Source: Alphaproteobacteria bacterium
GTDB lineage: Bacteria; Pseudomonadota; Alphaproteobacteria; RF32; CAG-239
Assembly: GCA_017501665.1 (NCBI GenBank)
Contig: JAFVWM010000005.1
Location: 1-64,000, forward strand
Reading direction: 5' to 3'
Length of the DNA: 64,000 bases
Shown: piece after piece, positions 23,834-33,675 of the stretch
Layout: the number at the start of each line of letters is the position of its first letter
Position numbering within the stretch: position 1 is the first letter of the stretch
Position numbers and translations under genes: made by a program
The notes under the pieces: generated by a model
Databases searched by the model: none
What the model saw: the letters and a program-made list of their open reading frames with translations, nothing else
Told to the model about the DNA's origin: nothing

Positions 23834-25327
23834 TTATATATATACCCCTTCGTTAATGATGCTTTCATCATTAAAATTTATAAAATTTTCGGCACGATTT
23901 ATTTTTATGGTGCCTGAATAATCCAAATCATACAATGATTTCTTAAATAAATTGATAATATTTAAACAAAAATCATCAGAAATTTGTTCACTTGTCCTAA
24001 TTATCAGGTCAAGACTGCGTAATTGTACTTTTGAAAAGCCGTCAAACTGAAATTTTCCGAGCTTTGAAAATTCTGTTTCAACGACAAATCTTGTTGTTTT
24101 TTTATCTTTTTGTCTTTCTTGTTTTTGCTTATCTTTTTTTACGGCAATTTTAATAGCCGATAGTTGAAATCCATCATAAAAAGGCATTTCAACAATACGC
24201 CATGATGTTGTTTCTTTTTGCGAACCTTGCAACATATTACTAAGTTCGGTTATGTTTTTTTGTCCGTTTATGTTATCAGCTACAATGTCTTGTATAATAT
24301 CTCTTCCCAACCACTGAGTAACATCTTTATTTATAATTCCTTTATATAAATTATAGATATTTTCTAAAAGATTATCTTTTTGAAAAGGAAGTTTTCGGGC
24401 TATTAACATTAAAGTAGTATTGTCAATGTTTTTTACCAAGTCGGCAAATGATTTTACAACTGTTTCTTTGGCAATATTTACAACATTTGTTGTGCCCCTG
24501 CTGTCAGGCAAAATGTTTTTTATAACCTCATCAATAATTCTTATTTTTTGATCAATTCCCGAAGTATGTCCGGTTATATTGAGTGTTACTTTTTCAAACA
24601 ACGGAATTTTAGCATCAGAAGAAAAATAAGTATCACCCAAAGATGTCTTTACAACATATAACTTATTTATTTTGTTTGCTATTTCTCCACCTAGTTGTTT
24701 GCCTGTTAGATTATTTATAATCTGTTCAAGTTGTGGTTTGAGTACATCAAATTTTTGAGGATCAGATACCATTTCTTTAATTATATTTTGCATATTTTTT
24801 AAATCTGCTTCTTTTTGCGGAAATTCACCGATTTTTGCCAAATTAACATCCAGATCTTTGGCTATTTGCAATATTTGTTGTTTGGTATTTGTATCAAGCG
24901 GAAAATCTTTGATATTTTGCTCAATAAAATTTTGTATTTTAATCGGTGTCATAGACGGTTTATGATTAAAACTTTCTTTTATGGCTACCACTACTTCTGC
25001 TTTTATCGAATCTGTCTGTCCTTTTAATAGAAATAAATCAGGAACAATCTTTCCCGTTGAATTTATTTTTACAGGTATTTCTGTTCTTTGACCTATTTCT
25101 AACGGTAAATTAAGTTTATTTTTTAAATTTACAGAAAAATTTTTATCTCCTAATTGTAAAATAAATTCAAAACCATCTGATTTTGCCAAAACCTCCAGCA
25201 TTCCGCTTTTATTGCTTTGTATGGCTTGCTGTAACTCTGTAGAAACTTCCGATAACTGAAAACCTTGTTTGTTATTAGTTATATTTAAATTTTGAATTAT
25301 GTTGTTTATATTAATTAAATTGCTCAT
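23834..25327 (-). CDS. FliK-like hook-length-control protein (second copy)
   Basis: 497 aa, not clearly matched along its length. The architecture (long low-complexity N-terminus, then a compact C-terminal domain around residues 385-470 with TTSWRIVEMPFYDGFQLSAIKI, RFVVETEFSKLGKFQFDGFSKVQLRSLDLIIRT) resembles FliK/Flg_hook proteins, in which a LG-V-V strand pattern binds FlhB. It lies in the fliF operon after flhG and overlaps it by 17 bases. A conventional fliK is at 36674-38227, so this would be a paralogue or another export-related ruler. The family call is tentative. Confidence 0.5.
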   Translation of the reverse strand: MSNLININNIIQNLNITNNKQGFQLSEVSTELQQAIQSNKSGMLEVLAKSDGFEFILQLGDKNFSVNLKNKLNLPLEIGQRTEIPVKINSTGKIVPDLFLLKGQTDSIKAEVVVAIKESFNHKPSMTPIKIQNFIEQNIKDFPLDTNTKQQILQIAKDLDVNLAKIGEFPQKEADLKNMQNIIKEMVSDPQKFDVLKPQLEQIINNLTGKQLGGEIANKINKLYVVKTSLGDTYFSSDAKIPLFEKVTLNITGHTSGIDQKIRIIDEVIKNILPDSRGTTNVVNIAKETVVKSFADLVKNIDNTTLMLIARKLPFQKDNLLENIYNLYKGIINKDVTQWLGRDIIQDIVADNINGQKNITELSNMLQGSQKETTSWRIVEMPFYDGFQLSAIKIAVKKDKQKQERQKDKKTTRFVVETEFSKLGKFQFDGFSKVQLRSLDLIIRTSEQISDDFCLNIINLFKKSLYDLDYSGTIKINRAENFINFNDESIINEGVYI

Positions 25328-26120
25328 TTTTTAGTATCCTTTGAGCCAAGGCTATTATATCAAGTGCGGCTTCGGATTGAGGGTAACGACTGATAATTGT
25401 ACTTTGATTTCTGATAGAATCGCGAACTCTGGTATCTTGTCTTATAATACCGCGTAACGGAGGAACTTCTTTTAAAAATTCCGAACAGGCTTTTTTGAGT
25501 AATTTGTATGTTCTTAGGCCATCTTCAATATAATTTACCTGATTTATAACCACACTTAAGGCTGTATTCGGATATTGGGTTGTCATAAGTTTTATTAACC
25601 CGTAATTATCGGTTACGGACTTTATATCATCACTGCAAACAATGACTGCCGATTGTGACATACCGGCCAAAACTTTTGATGAATTATTTAATCCGGAGCT
25701 CATATCCAAAATTAACTTATCATAATTTTGTGAAACTATATTCAAATCTTCTCCCAAAATTTGTAAGCGTCCTATTGACATAGTTGACAATCCTGATGAT
25801 CCTGAATTACCGCATGCAATATCGAAACGTCCTTTTTCGTAGTTATAAATTACTTGGTTAAGAGTGTGATTGCCGTATATAATAGCGTCCAGGTCTTTGG
25901 CAAAATCCAGACCCAATTGAATCTTTGTATTATTTAATCCGCAATCTCCGTCAAACAACATAACTTTTTGTTTGAGTATACTTAATGCATGTGCCAGATT
26001 TATTGATAACCATGTTTTGCCACAACCTCTGTTACCGGAAATTATTGCGAGCATATTTTTACCTTTAAGTTGCATGGCTTCTTTGGCAAAGTTTGCGGTT
26101 ATTTCGGTTTCGTTTAACAT
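25311..26120 (-). CDS. flhG: FlhG/FleN-type MinD-like ATPase
   Basis: Sets flagellum number and placement, normally as partner of FlhF. 269 aa. The P-loop is SGNRGCGKTW (29-37); the signature lysine of the deviant Walker A (KGGxGKT) is asparagine (N30). Switch-like DGDCGLNNTKIQLG and the Walker B region KLILDMSSGLN follow. The C-terminus has an amphipathic helix suited to membrane contact. It comes directly after flhA, where flhF normally lies; no FlhF (SRP-GTPase) gene is in the window. Confidence 0.85.
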   Translation of the reverse strand: MLNETEITANFAKEAMQLKGKNMLAIISGNRGCGKTWLSINLAHALSILKQKVMLFDGDCGLNNTKIQLGLDFAKDLDAIIYGNHTLNQVIYNYEKGRFDIACGNSGSSGLSTMSIGRLQILGEDLNIVSQNYDKLILDMSSGLNNSSKVLAGMSQSAVIVCSDDIKSVTDNYGLIKLMTTQYPNTALSVVINQVNYIEDGLRTYKLLKKACSEFLKEVPPLRGIIRQDTRVRDSIRNQSTIISRYPQSEAALDIIALAQRILKNEQFN

Positions 26121-26127
26121 TGTTTTA

Positions 26128-28242
26128 TTATATTTGACCTACGGTTTTTATCTTGGCTTTAGGATGGATTTCATTTTGCGACATTACCGCACTCAAAGGA
26201 CGAAAACGTTCAATAATAGAACGAACAAACGGCCTTATATTAGGACTGGTTAATAATACGGGGTTTTCACCTTTAAGAGCCAGTTCTTCCAAAACATTAC
26301 GAACTTTAGTTATAAATGATTGAAGTGTAGAGGGAGCCATTGCAAGTTGTTTTTCATCTCCGTCTCCAATTATAGATTGGGCAAAATTTTGCTCCCATTC
26401 CGCCGATAACGGCACTAATGATATAACACCGAATTCGTTAGAGTAGGCGTTTGATAATTGACGCGACAATCGTGTACGAACGTGCTCGGTTATCAACATC
26501 AAACTGTGCGTTGAGGTTACTGCCTCGGATATACCTTCTAAAATAGTCGGCAAATCTCGTATCGACACACGTTCTTGTAAAAGGTTTTTCAATATCCTTT
26601 GAACTGCAGCGAGACTTATTTTGTTTGGTATTAAATCTTTTACCAACTTTTGATGTTCTTTATCCATTTCATCAAGCAATTTTTGAGTTTCGGCATATGA
26701 TAATAATTCCGACATATTCTCTTTTACCAATTCGGTAATATGCGTTGTTACAACTGTTGCCGGATCAACAACGGTATACCCTCTGAACATTGCTTCTTCT
26801 CGATATGATTGGTCTATCCACATAGCTTTCAAACCAAAGGTCGGTTCAACGGTTTCTTCACCGGGAATGTTTATCCTATCACCTCTGGGATCCATAACCA
26901 ACAATTGTGTCGGTCGGATCTCACCTTTGCCTGATTTTACTTCTTTGACATAGATGTTATATTCGTTAGCATCTAGTTGCATATTATCCTGAATACGAAT
27001 CGACGGCATAACAAAACCAAGTTCTGAGGCTAACGCTCGGCGTAAAGCTTTTATTTGATCAGTAAGTTTACGATTGGTATCCTCATTTATCAGTGGCAAT
27101 AAACCATAACCTATTTCAAGACGTATTAAATCAACTTTTAGAACATTAGCTATCGGTTCGTCCGTCATCTTGGTTATAGCAGATTGTTTTTGTTCTTGTT
27201 CTAAAACGGCCTGAACTTTGGCAGCTTCTTCTTTTTGTTGTTTAGATAAATAATATGCGGTTGTTCCGGTTATGGCCGATAAAATAAAAAACGGAACGGC
27301 CGGAGTTCCGGGTATCAGCCCTAAAACCACCGCCAATCCTGAGCTCATACCTAAAGCTTTCGGATAATTAGCCAATTGTTCAAATAAAACTTTGTCGGTT
27401 GACTCGGTCATACCTGCTTTAGAAACCAAAATACCCGCGCCCACAGATACTATAAGAGCAGGAACTTGAGAAACCAAACCATCACCGACAGTTAAGCGAG
27501 TGTAAGTTTCACTGGCATTTGCAAAACTCATATCGTTTTGCACCATTCCGATAATAATACCTGCAACAATGTTAATAAAGGTAATTAAAAGTCCGGCTAT
27601 GGCATCTCCTCGTACAAATTTAGATGCACCATCCATAGCTCCGTAAAATGAGCTTTCTTTTGATAAATCTTCACGACGTTTTTTGGCTTCTTCTTCATTT
27701 ATTAAGCCTGATGACAAATCAGCGTCGATTGCCATTTGTTTTCCGGGCATGGCATCCAAAGCAAATCGAGCGGCTACTTCGGCGATACGTCCGGAACCTT
27801 TGGTAATTACGATGAAGTTTACCAAAACCAGTATGGCAAATACTATCACACCGATAACAAAATTGTTACCCATAATGAACCCGCCGAATGCCTTAATAAC
27901 TTCACCGGCAGCGTCATCACCTAAATAACCACGCGATAAAATTAGACGGGTTGAGGCCAAATTAAGAGCTAAACGAAACATTGTAGTAATTAGCAAAACA
28001 AGAGGAAATGAGCTGAACTCTATCGGTTTTTCGATAAAAATTGCCATCATCAAAACAACACAAGACAATGTTATGGACATTGCCAATGATATATCCAACA
28101 ACCATACAGGCATTGGCATTATTAAAATCACCAGCATTAGGATAATGGCAAATGCAAAAAACAAATCGCCTCTTTTTGCAGAGCTTAAGAGCATGTCTTT
28201 CATTGACGAAGAAAACCCGTTTTTAGTTACATTGCCGGCCAT
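26128..28242 (-). CDS. flhA: Flagellar export gate protein FlhA
   Basis: The inner-membrane core of the flagellar type III export apparatus. 704 aa, the usual length. About eight transmembrane helices occupy residues 20-325, including the FHIPEP-family region MAIFIEKPIEFSSFPLVLLITTMFRLALNLASTRLIL and the conserved cytoplasmic loop with PGKQMAIDADLSSGLI. The cytoplasmic C-terminal domain (about 345-704) contains LQERVSIRDLPTILE. It is between flbD and flhG in the fliF operon, with spacings of 7 bases on each side. Confidence 0.97.
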   Translation of the reverse strand: MAGNVTKNGFSSSMKDMLLSSAKRGDLFFAFAIILMLVILIMPMPVWLLDISLAMSITLSCVVLMMAIFIEKPIEFSSFPLVLLITTMFRLALNLASTRLILSRGYLGDDAAGEVIKAFGGFIMGNNFVIGVIVFAILVLVNFIVITKGSGRIAEVAARFALDAMPGKQMAIDADLSSGLINEEEAKKRREDLSKESSFYGAMDGASKFVRGDAIAGLLITFINIVAGIIIGMVQNDMSFANASETYTRLTVGDGLVSQVPALIVSVGAGILVSKAGMTESTDKVLFEQLANYPKALGMSSGLAVVLGLIPGTPAVPFFILSAITGTTAYYLSKQQKEEAAKVQAVLEQEQKQSAITKMTDEPIANVLKVDLIRLEIGYGLLPLINEDTNRKLTDQIKALRRALASELGFVMPSIRIQDNMQLDANEYNIYVKEVKSGKGEIRPTQLLVMDPRGDRINIPGEETVEPTFGLKAMWIDQSYREEAMFRGYTVVDPATVVTTHITELVKENMSELLSYAETQKLLDEMDKEHQKLVKDLIPNKISLAAVQRILKNLLQERVSIRDLPTILEGISEAVTSTHSLMLITEHVRTRLSRQLSNAYSNEFGVISLVPLSAEWEQNFAQSIIGDGDEKQLAMAPSTLQSFITKVRNVLEELALKGENPVLLTSPNIRPFVRSIIERFRPLSAVMSQNEIHPKAKIKTVGQI

Positions 28243-28249
28243 TTTTTAA

Positions 28250-29587
28250 TTATCCCTGATTAGATGAAGGAATTGTGTAACCTTCTTCCTGATATTGTTT
28301 CAATTTGTTTCGAAGTGTGCGGATAGATATACCTAATATTGTGGCGGCAGCCGAACGATTCCACAAAGTATCTTCCATGGTATCTAAAATAAGTTTACGC
28401 TCAACTTCTGCAACCGTTTTTCCGACAAACGCTTCCGTAGTGTTAGCTTTTTTATCCGTATTATTTTCTTTTGCTTCTCTGACAGCAGACGGTGTTTGCA
28501 AAATGATAGCGTCTTCACTTATTTCTTCACCTGCGGATAGTAAAACAGCACGGTGCATGGTGTTTTCGAGTTCACGAACATTACCCGGCCATAAATAATT
28601 AAGTAACAACTCTTCGGCTTTGGGAGATAAATCTTTCATGGGCAACCCGTTGAGTTCAGAATATTTTTTGATAAAATGTTTTGCTAAAACAACAATATCT
28701 CCAACTCTGTCTTTAAGGTCGGGAATATTGATATTTATTACATTTAAGCGATAATACAAATCTTGGCGAAATGTTCCGTCAAGGGTACATTTTTCCAAAT
28801 CTCTGTTCGAGGTTGCGATAATTCTTGTATCGACTTTTATGGGAGATTTTCCACCCAATCTATCAATTTCTTTTTCTTGAATAGCACGAAGCAGTTTGGC
28901 TTGTAATGAGATATCCATTTCTGATATTTCATCAAGTAATAATGTGCCTCCGGAAGCTTCTTCAAACTTTCCGATACGCCGAGAAACAGCCCCCGTAAAT
29001 GCTCCTTTTTCGTAACCGAACAATTCTGATTCGAGCAAAGCTTCGGGTATTGCTGCACAGTTTACGGCTACAAACTTTTGATTGGCTCTTTTAGAGTTAT
29101 CATGCACAAAGCGAGAAAAAATCTCTTTACCGGTACCTGAAGAGCCGGTCAACAAAACAGAAGCTTCAGATGGAGCTATTTGTTTTGCCATTTTTAAAAT
29201 TGCCTCGGTTTTTTTGTCACCGTAAATAAGTGCATGATTTTCTCTGGTGGCGGCGGCTAATACAGCTCCGATCATTTCCGGATCAGGAGGCAGAGGGATA
29301 TACTCCTTTGCTCCGGCCTTAATTGCTTTTACTGCCAATGATGTATCATTGGCTACACCGCACGCAACAACCAAAACATTTATTCTGGAACTTTCCAAAG
29401 ATGAAATAAGCTTGTGAACATCAAGTGTTACATCGACCATTATTAATTCGACATTTTTACCCGAACACAAAATTTCGAGAGCTTGTTCAACACTACTTGC
29501 CAACGAAACTTGTCCGCCTTTTGATATTGCTATTTTACTGGCAGCTCCTATTTGACCGTTTAATGTTCCTATTATGAGCAATTCCAT
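28250..29587 (-). CDS. flbD: Sigma-54 activator FlbD (flagellar response regulator)
   Basis: Activates sigma-54 promoters of middle and late flagellar genes. 445 aa. The N-terminal receiver (about 1-115) is degenerate: the switch Lys-Pro reads LP, as in other orphan FlbD/FleQ proteins. The AAA+ domain (about 120-345) has Walker [15 protein letters not shown] for sigma-54 contact, Walker [11 protein letters not shown] and the R-finger region [11 protein letters not shown]. The C-terminal Fis-type helix-turn-helix is [22 protein letters not shown]. Gene order fliN-flbD matches Caulobacter. It likely serves the sigma-54 promoter at 38267-38282. Confidence 0.92.
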   Translation of the reverse strand: MELLIIGTLNGQIGAASKIAISKGGQVSLASSVEQALEILCSGKNVELIMVDVTLDVHKLISSLESSRINVLVVACGVANDTSLAVKAIKAGAKEYIPLPPDPEMIGAVLAAATRENHALIYGDKKTEAILKMAKQIAPSEASVLLTGSSGTGKEIFSRFVHDNSKRANQKFVAVNCAAIPEALLESELFGYEKGAFTGAVSRRIGKFEEASGGTLLLDEISEMDISLQAKLLRAIQEKEIDRLGGKSPIKVDTRIIATSNRDLEKCTLDGTFRQDLYYRLNVININIPDLKDRVGDIVVLAKHFIKKYSELNGLPMKDLSPKAEELLLNYLWPGNVRELENTMHRAVLLSAGEEISEDAIILQTPSAVREAKENNTDKKANTTEAFVGKTVAEVERKLILDTMEDTLWNRSAAATILGISIRTLRNKLKQYQEEGYTIPSSNQG

Positions 29588-29603
29588 CTTACTGATATTA
29601 TCC

Positions 29604-29957
29604 TTATTTTCCTGTAACTTTGATTATTTCGGTCATTGTTATACCGAGTTTATTATCAACAACCACAACTTCTCCTCGAGCAACCAATGAATTATTTACA
29701 TAGATATCAATAGCCTCGCCTACCTTCCTGTCAAGCTCAATAATTGCACCTTTATTTAACTTCATCAGTTGACTTACTTTCATGCTGGCTTTACCCAAAA
29801 CAGCCGAAACTTTAACAGGTATGTTATACACAGCCTCCAAATCTGATGTTGATGTAGGAATATCAAAATCTTCTACCCCTATATCTTTGCGTAAAATCGG
29901 CTCGTCATCCACCACCTTGGTTTCGCTGATTTCGTCTAATTCTAAATTATTATCCAT
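29604..29957 (-). CDS. fliN: Flagellar motor switch protein FliN
   Basis: Part of the C-ring, where it carries the CheY-controlled switch and helps dock export substrates. 117 aa. The SpoA (FliMN) domain is at about 45-117: YNIPVKVSAVLGKASMKVSQLMKLNKGAIIELDRKVGEAIDIYVNNSLVARGEVVVVDNKLGITMTEI, which is conserved throughout. The N-terminus is short and acidic. It lies 10 bases after fliH and 16 before flbD. fliM is not in this window. Confidence 0.95.
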   Translation of the reverse strand: MDNNLELDEISETKVVDDEPILRKDIGVEDFDIPTSTSDLEAVYNIPVKVSAVLGKASMKVSQLMKLNKGAIIELDRKVGEAIDIYVNNSLVARGEVVVVDNKLGITMTEIIKVTGK

Positions 29958-29967
29958 TTTCCCTCTC

Positions 29968-30768
29968 TTATTGATTTACTAAATTTTTTACTTTATCCAA
30001 AATACTTGATGTACTTCTTTCTACTCCACCGGATTTCCACTCAACTCTACAATCTGACAATCCCAAAGTTTCGTCTTTGTGAACAGATATCTTTCCTTCA
30101 AAATCATTTTGTTCAGCCAACCGTCCTATACTATCAGCCACTTGAGGTATTATCTCAGGATTAAAAGAAAATGACAACGTTTCTTGAGATGAAAAATTGG
30201 CAAAGTTTTCCGCCAAAAAATTTTTAACCTCTTTCTCTGCTATATCTTTTTCAAGTGTGGGTAACAGTTTTGTTACCATACTTATGGCAAAATCAAGTGC
30301 TGACTTTTCTATGTCCGATTTCTTATCTTCGAGTGATGCAAAAATTGTCATCAACTGATTTTTAATATCTTCCAATAATAAATTTTGTTTTTCCAATGAA
30401 GAATTTTGTGCTTCTGTAATACCTTTGTTAAAAGCATCTCTTTCAGCTTCTTCTAAAGCTTCTCTGAATTCTTCTTCCGTATAAACGACCATATTTTCTT
30501 TAATTTCAGGTTCTTTTTCATAATTATAAGGTGAAAAATCTTGTTTAATATCCTCACTTTTTATCTCTTCTTGCGGCTGTATTTCTTCAACAGTGTCTTC
30601 AACATATTCTTCTGTTGTTTCTACCACAGTTTCATCAATATATTCTTCGGGATTGATTGCTTCTTGCATCTCATTGTCAATTTTTTCGGCATTGTTATCA
30701 GTACATGCTTCAGCTTTGTTATCGCTTACAATGAAATTATCAAACATGTATTTCTGATAAGTAACCAC
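29968..30768 (-). CDS. fliH: Flagellar assembly protein FliH (FlbE-type)
   Basis: The regulator of the export ATPase FliI. 266 aa. The N-terminal third is very acidic (many Glu, Asp) and low-complexity; the middle is a coiled coil (YTEEEFREALEEAERDAFNKG, a FliH hallmark) and the C-terminal part has the VATPase-E-like fold (FAISMVTKLLPTLEKDIAEKEVKNFL). It sits between fliG and fliN, as flbE/fliH does in Caulobacter. GTG 30768 follows AAGGG; an ATG seven codons later is an alternative. FliI is not found here. Confidence 0.83.
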   Translation of the reverse strand: MVTYQKYMFDNFIVSDNKAEACTDNNAEKIDNEMQEAINPEEYIDETVVETTEEYVEDTVEEIQPQEEIKSEDIKQDFSPYNYEKEPEIKENMVVYTEEEFREALEEAERDAFNKGITEAQNSSLEKQNLLLEDIKNQLMTIFASLEDKKSDIEKSALDFAISMVTKLLPTLEKDIAEKEVKNFLAENFANFSSQETLSFSFNPEIIPQVADSIGRLAEQNDFEGKISVHKDETLGLSDCRVEWKSGGVERSTSSILDKVKNLVNQ

Positions 30769-30781
30769 TTTAGCCTATCCC

Positions 30782-31810
30782 TTAATATACCAATTCGTCA
30801 CTATCATTACCTTCGGCAACAACAATTTCACCTGAAGCAGCCAAATCTTTAGCTGCAGCAACAATGTATTGTTGTGCTTCTTCAACCTCTCGCATACGAA
30901 CAGGTCCCATGGCATCCATGTCTTCTTTGACAATTTTTCCGGCACGCGTTGACATATTATTGAAGAATAGGTCTTTTAATGTATCAGATGATCCCTTCAA
31001 TGCAACCGCCAACTTGTCTTTATCGATATTGCGTAACAAAATTTGAATACCTTGAGAATCAATTCTGGTCAAATCTTCGAATGTGAACATCAATGACTTA
31101 ACGCGTTCGGCACTCTCACGATTACGTTCTTCCAGAGCTTCCATGAAACGTGTTTCGGTATTTCTATCAAGAGAGTTGAAAATATCGGCGATAAATTCGT
31201 GAGCATCCCTTCTGGTTGATTTTGACAATGAGCTCATAAACTCTTTTCTTAATGTTTTTTCTAAGCTGTCCAATACTTCTTTTTGAACCGAATCCATACG
31301 TAACATTCTCATAACTATTTCCATAGCAAAATTTTCAGGAAATAGTGCTATAACTTTAGCGGCATGATCAGCCTTAATCTTTGATAAAATAACCGCAATG
31401 GTTTGGGGGTATTCATTCTTCAGATAGTTAGCTAAAACGTGTTCATTTACATTGCCTAATTTATCCCACATTGTACGACCGGCCGGTCCTCTGATTTCCT
31501 CCATAATAACCGAAACCCTGTCTTTATCCAAAGCTTTGGCCAATAGTCTTTCGGTACTTTCATATGTTCCGACCAAATTACCCGTATCAGATATTTTCTC
31601 GTTAAACTCATTAATCAATTCTTCAATAACGTTAGAATTAACCTTACCTAATGATGCCATTGTTACCGATAATTCTTTAATTTCTTCGTCATCCATCATT
31701 GAAAATATTGCCGAAGAACGATCTTCATCCATAGACAACATCAAAATGGCAGCTTTTTGCTGACCTGTTAAAAGATTATAATCATCTATTACATTTTGTT
31801 TTATAGCCAT
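30782..31810 (-). CDS. fliG: Flagellar motor switch protein FliG
   Basis: The torque-transmitting protein of the rotor, contacting FliF and the MotA stator. 342 aa. The N-terminal domain has [17 protein letters not shown]; the middle domain has [23 protein letters not shown] (the EHPQ-type motif, partly altered) and the C-terminal torque helix carries [25 protein letters not shown] 31810 is preferred: GAAGG from the end of fliF precedes it, whereas the TTG at 31819 would overlap fliF. The charged residues of the torque helix are kept. Confidence 0.95.
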   Translation of the reverse strand: MAIKQNVIDDYNLLTGQQKAAILMLSMDEDRSSAIFSMMDDEEIKELSVTMASLGKVNSNVIEELINEFNEKISDTGNLVGTYESTERLLAKALDKDRVSVIMEEIRGPAGRTMWDKLGNVNEHVLANYLKNEYPQTIAVILSKIKADHAAKVIALFPENFAMEIVMRMLRMDSVQKEVLDSLEKTLRKEFMSSLSKSTRRDAHEFIADIFNSLDRNTETRFMEALEERNRESAERVKSLMFTFEDLTRIDSQGIQILLRNIDKDKLAVALKGSSDTLKDLFFNNMSTRAGKIVKEDMDAMGPVRMREVEEAQQYIVAAAKDLAASGEIVVAEGNDSDELVY

Positions 31811-31815
31811 TGTAA

Positions 31816-33444
31816 TCAACCTTCACCACCATACAACCAACCGCGAATTATATTAACTGCGGCGTCAGGATTATTTTCAACCGTTGCATTAAGTTTTTTG
31901 AGTAATGATACTTTAATACGTCCGTCAACTTTACTCATATTAATAAGCTCATCAGATGTATCTTCATAGTTATCATTTAGGAAATTAGATAACAACAAAT
32001 TGTCTTCGTCTCCGCTTGATGATATAAGTTTTTCTGCGGTATTGTTGTTGGAAACCTCAAATGCATTATTAACCAACGGTCGGATAACCAATAAAATAAC
32101 CAATATCGCAACAATTGCAACACCGAGACCTTCTGCCATACGCATTAACTCTTGTTTTGTAAAGCCCATATAAAGTTTTTCAGGTCGCATATTTTCTTCA
32201 TCGGCAAATGATGAAAATTTGATATTTACCACTTCGACCAGATCTCCTCTATCGGCGTCATATCCGACTGCCGATTTTACCAAATTAGTAATGCGCTCCA
32301 TTTCTTCGGGTGTTCGCGGTTGATATACTAAAAATCCATCATCATTTCTTTTATATGTACCGTCAACAGATACCGCAGCAGTTACACGACTGATGGTTCC
32401 GGTATTTTTTACTTTATTTCTTACAATTCGCGATATTTCATAATTGATAGTCTCTTCGGTTTTTGACATTGTGCCGAAAGAACCGTTTGATGAAGGAAAT
32501 GAACTGTCGGAATTGGGAATATTTTGACCTACCGTTACCGGCTGAGAAGCATCCTGCCCTGTTGTTCCTTCTTCGGTCATACTTGCCTGAGAACGAATTA
32601 CCTGACTATCCGGATCAAATATCTCTTCGTTAGTAACTACTTCATCAAAATCCATCTCTAAGTTAACCTGAACTTGAGCTTTACCTTTGCCTAAACTTTT
32701 CTCTAACAAATCTTGCAAACGTTGATTTAACTTATATTCTTGTTCCAAACGCATTGTCTCATTGCTTGATTTTTTTATAACCTCATTCTGTTCTTCGCTA
32801 AATTCGGTTAACAAATTACCGTTAGAATCAACAATGGATATGTCTTTCATGTCAAGCTTTGGCACTGCCGATGCAATTAACTTTTGAATAGCCTGAATAC
32901 TTTGAGGATTTAAAGGTCCGTTTTTTGTTTTTATAATAACAGATGCTGACGGTTTTTGTTCTTCACGAGAAAAAATTTCACGTTTTGGCATAACCAAATG
33001 AACACGAGCAGTTTTGATATTTTCAACTGAACTAATCGTTCTGGCAAGTTCTCCCTCCAAAGCTCTTAACAAATTTACATTTTGAACAAAATTGGTCGAC
33101 CCCAAAGCATCCGTATTATCAAAAACCTCGTAACCGACACTTGATATACCTGAACCAAGTGCAAAATCGACTGTTTCTATACGCAAACGATTGACTTCGC
33201 TTGCAGGAACTAAAATTTCGGTTCCGTTTTTATCCAAATGATAATCAACACCGGAAGAATCGAGTTTATTAACAATTTGCCTTGCATCACTTAATTCCAA
33301 ATCAGAATATAATACAGCATAATCCTTGTCGCTCATTTGAACGGCTACATATACAAAAAAGCTAATCAAAAAAATGATTATGGCTGCTATAGATGCCACC
33401 TTTGAAGGTGACATATTTTTTATCATCTGCAATATATTATTCAT
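31816..33444 (-). CDS. fliF: Flagellar MS-ring protein FliF
   Basis: Forms the membrane-embedded MS ring on which the flagellum is built. 542 aa. Transmembrane helix 1 is at about 16-38 and helix 2 at about 436-457 ([17 protein letters not shown]); the periplasmic part between them has the YscJ/FliF motif [28 protein letters not shown] and [24 protein letters not shown]. The cytoplasmic tail that binds FliG ends the protein. It is first in the operon and has a TTGGGGA ribosome-binding site. Confidence 0.96.
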   Translation of the reverse strand: MNNILQMIKNMSPSKVASIAAIIIFLISFFVYVAVQMSDKDYAVLYSDLELSDARQIVNKLDSSGVDYHLDKNGTEILVPASEVNRLRIETVDFALGSGISSVGYEVFDNTDALGSTNFVQNVNLLRALEGELARTISSVENIKTARVHLVMPKREIFSREEQKPSASVIIKTKNGPLNPQSIQAIQKLIASAVPKLDMKDISIVDSNGNLLTEFSEEQNEVIKKSSNETMRLEQEYKLNQRLQDLLEKSLGKGKAQVQVNLEMDFDEVVTNEEIFDPDSQVIRSQASMTEEGTTGQDASQPVTVGQNIPNSDSSFPSSNGSFGTMSKTEETINYEISRIVRNKVKNTGTISRVTAAVSVDGTYKRNDDGFLVYQPRTPEEMERITNLVKSAVGYDADRGDLVEVVNIKFSSFADEENMRPEKLYMGFTKQELMRMAEGLGVAIVAILVILLVIRPLVNNAFEVSNNNTAEKLISSSGDEDNLLLSNFLNDNYEDTSDELINMSKVDGRIKVSLLKKLNATVENNPDAAVNIIRGWLYGGEG

Positions 33445-33554
33445 AGATTCCCCAATCTATAAGCAAATAAACATTAAAATCCGCTAATTTTTTTATAAAT
33501 CAACGCGAATCATTTCCCCTTTTATTTATCATTTAACTTAAAAAAATGTATTAG

Positions 33555-33562
33555 TTAACCAT
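33555..33562. promoter_or_regulatory. Possible CtrA-type half-site upstream of fliF
   Basis: TTAACCAT, the form of CtrA half-site known in Caulobacter, stands 111 bases before the fliF start, within a cluster of five TTAA words (33533-33578). None are spaced exactly as TTAA-N7-TTAA, so this is only suggestive in such AT-rich DNA. Confidence 0.3.
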
Positions 33563-33614
33563 TTATTTAAGATATTAACAGCCTCTTTCTTACCTACTGA
33601 TATTTATATAAAAA

Positions 33615-33643
33615 AAGAAAAGAAGCATCATTCTGGTGCTTCT
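33615..33643 (-). terminator. Terminator after flgE
   Basis: The stem AGAAGCATCA/TGGTGCTTCT (one G-U pair) has a 3-base loop and is followed on the minus strand by TTTCTTTTTTT. It closes the fliK-flgD-flgE operon 32 bases after flgE and separates it from the fliF promoter region (33445-33600). Confidence 0.9.
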
Positions 33644-33675
33644 TTTACTATTTAAGTTTTAGGATTTATTTATTT

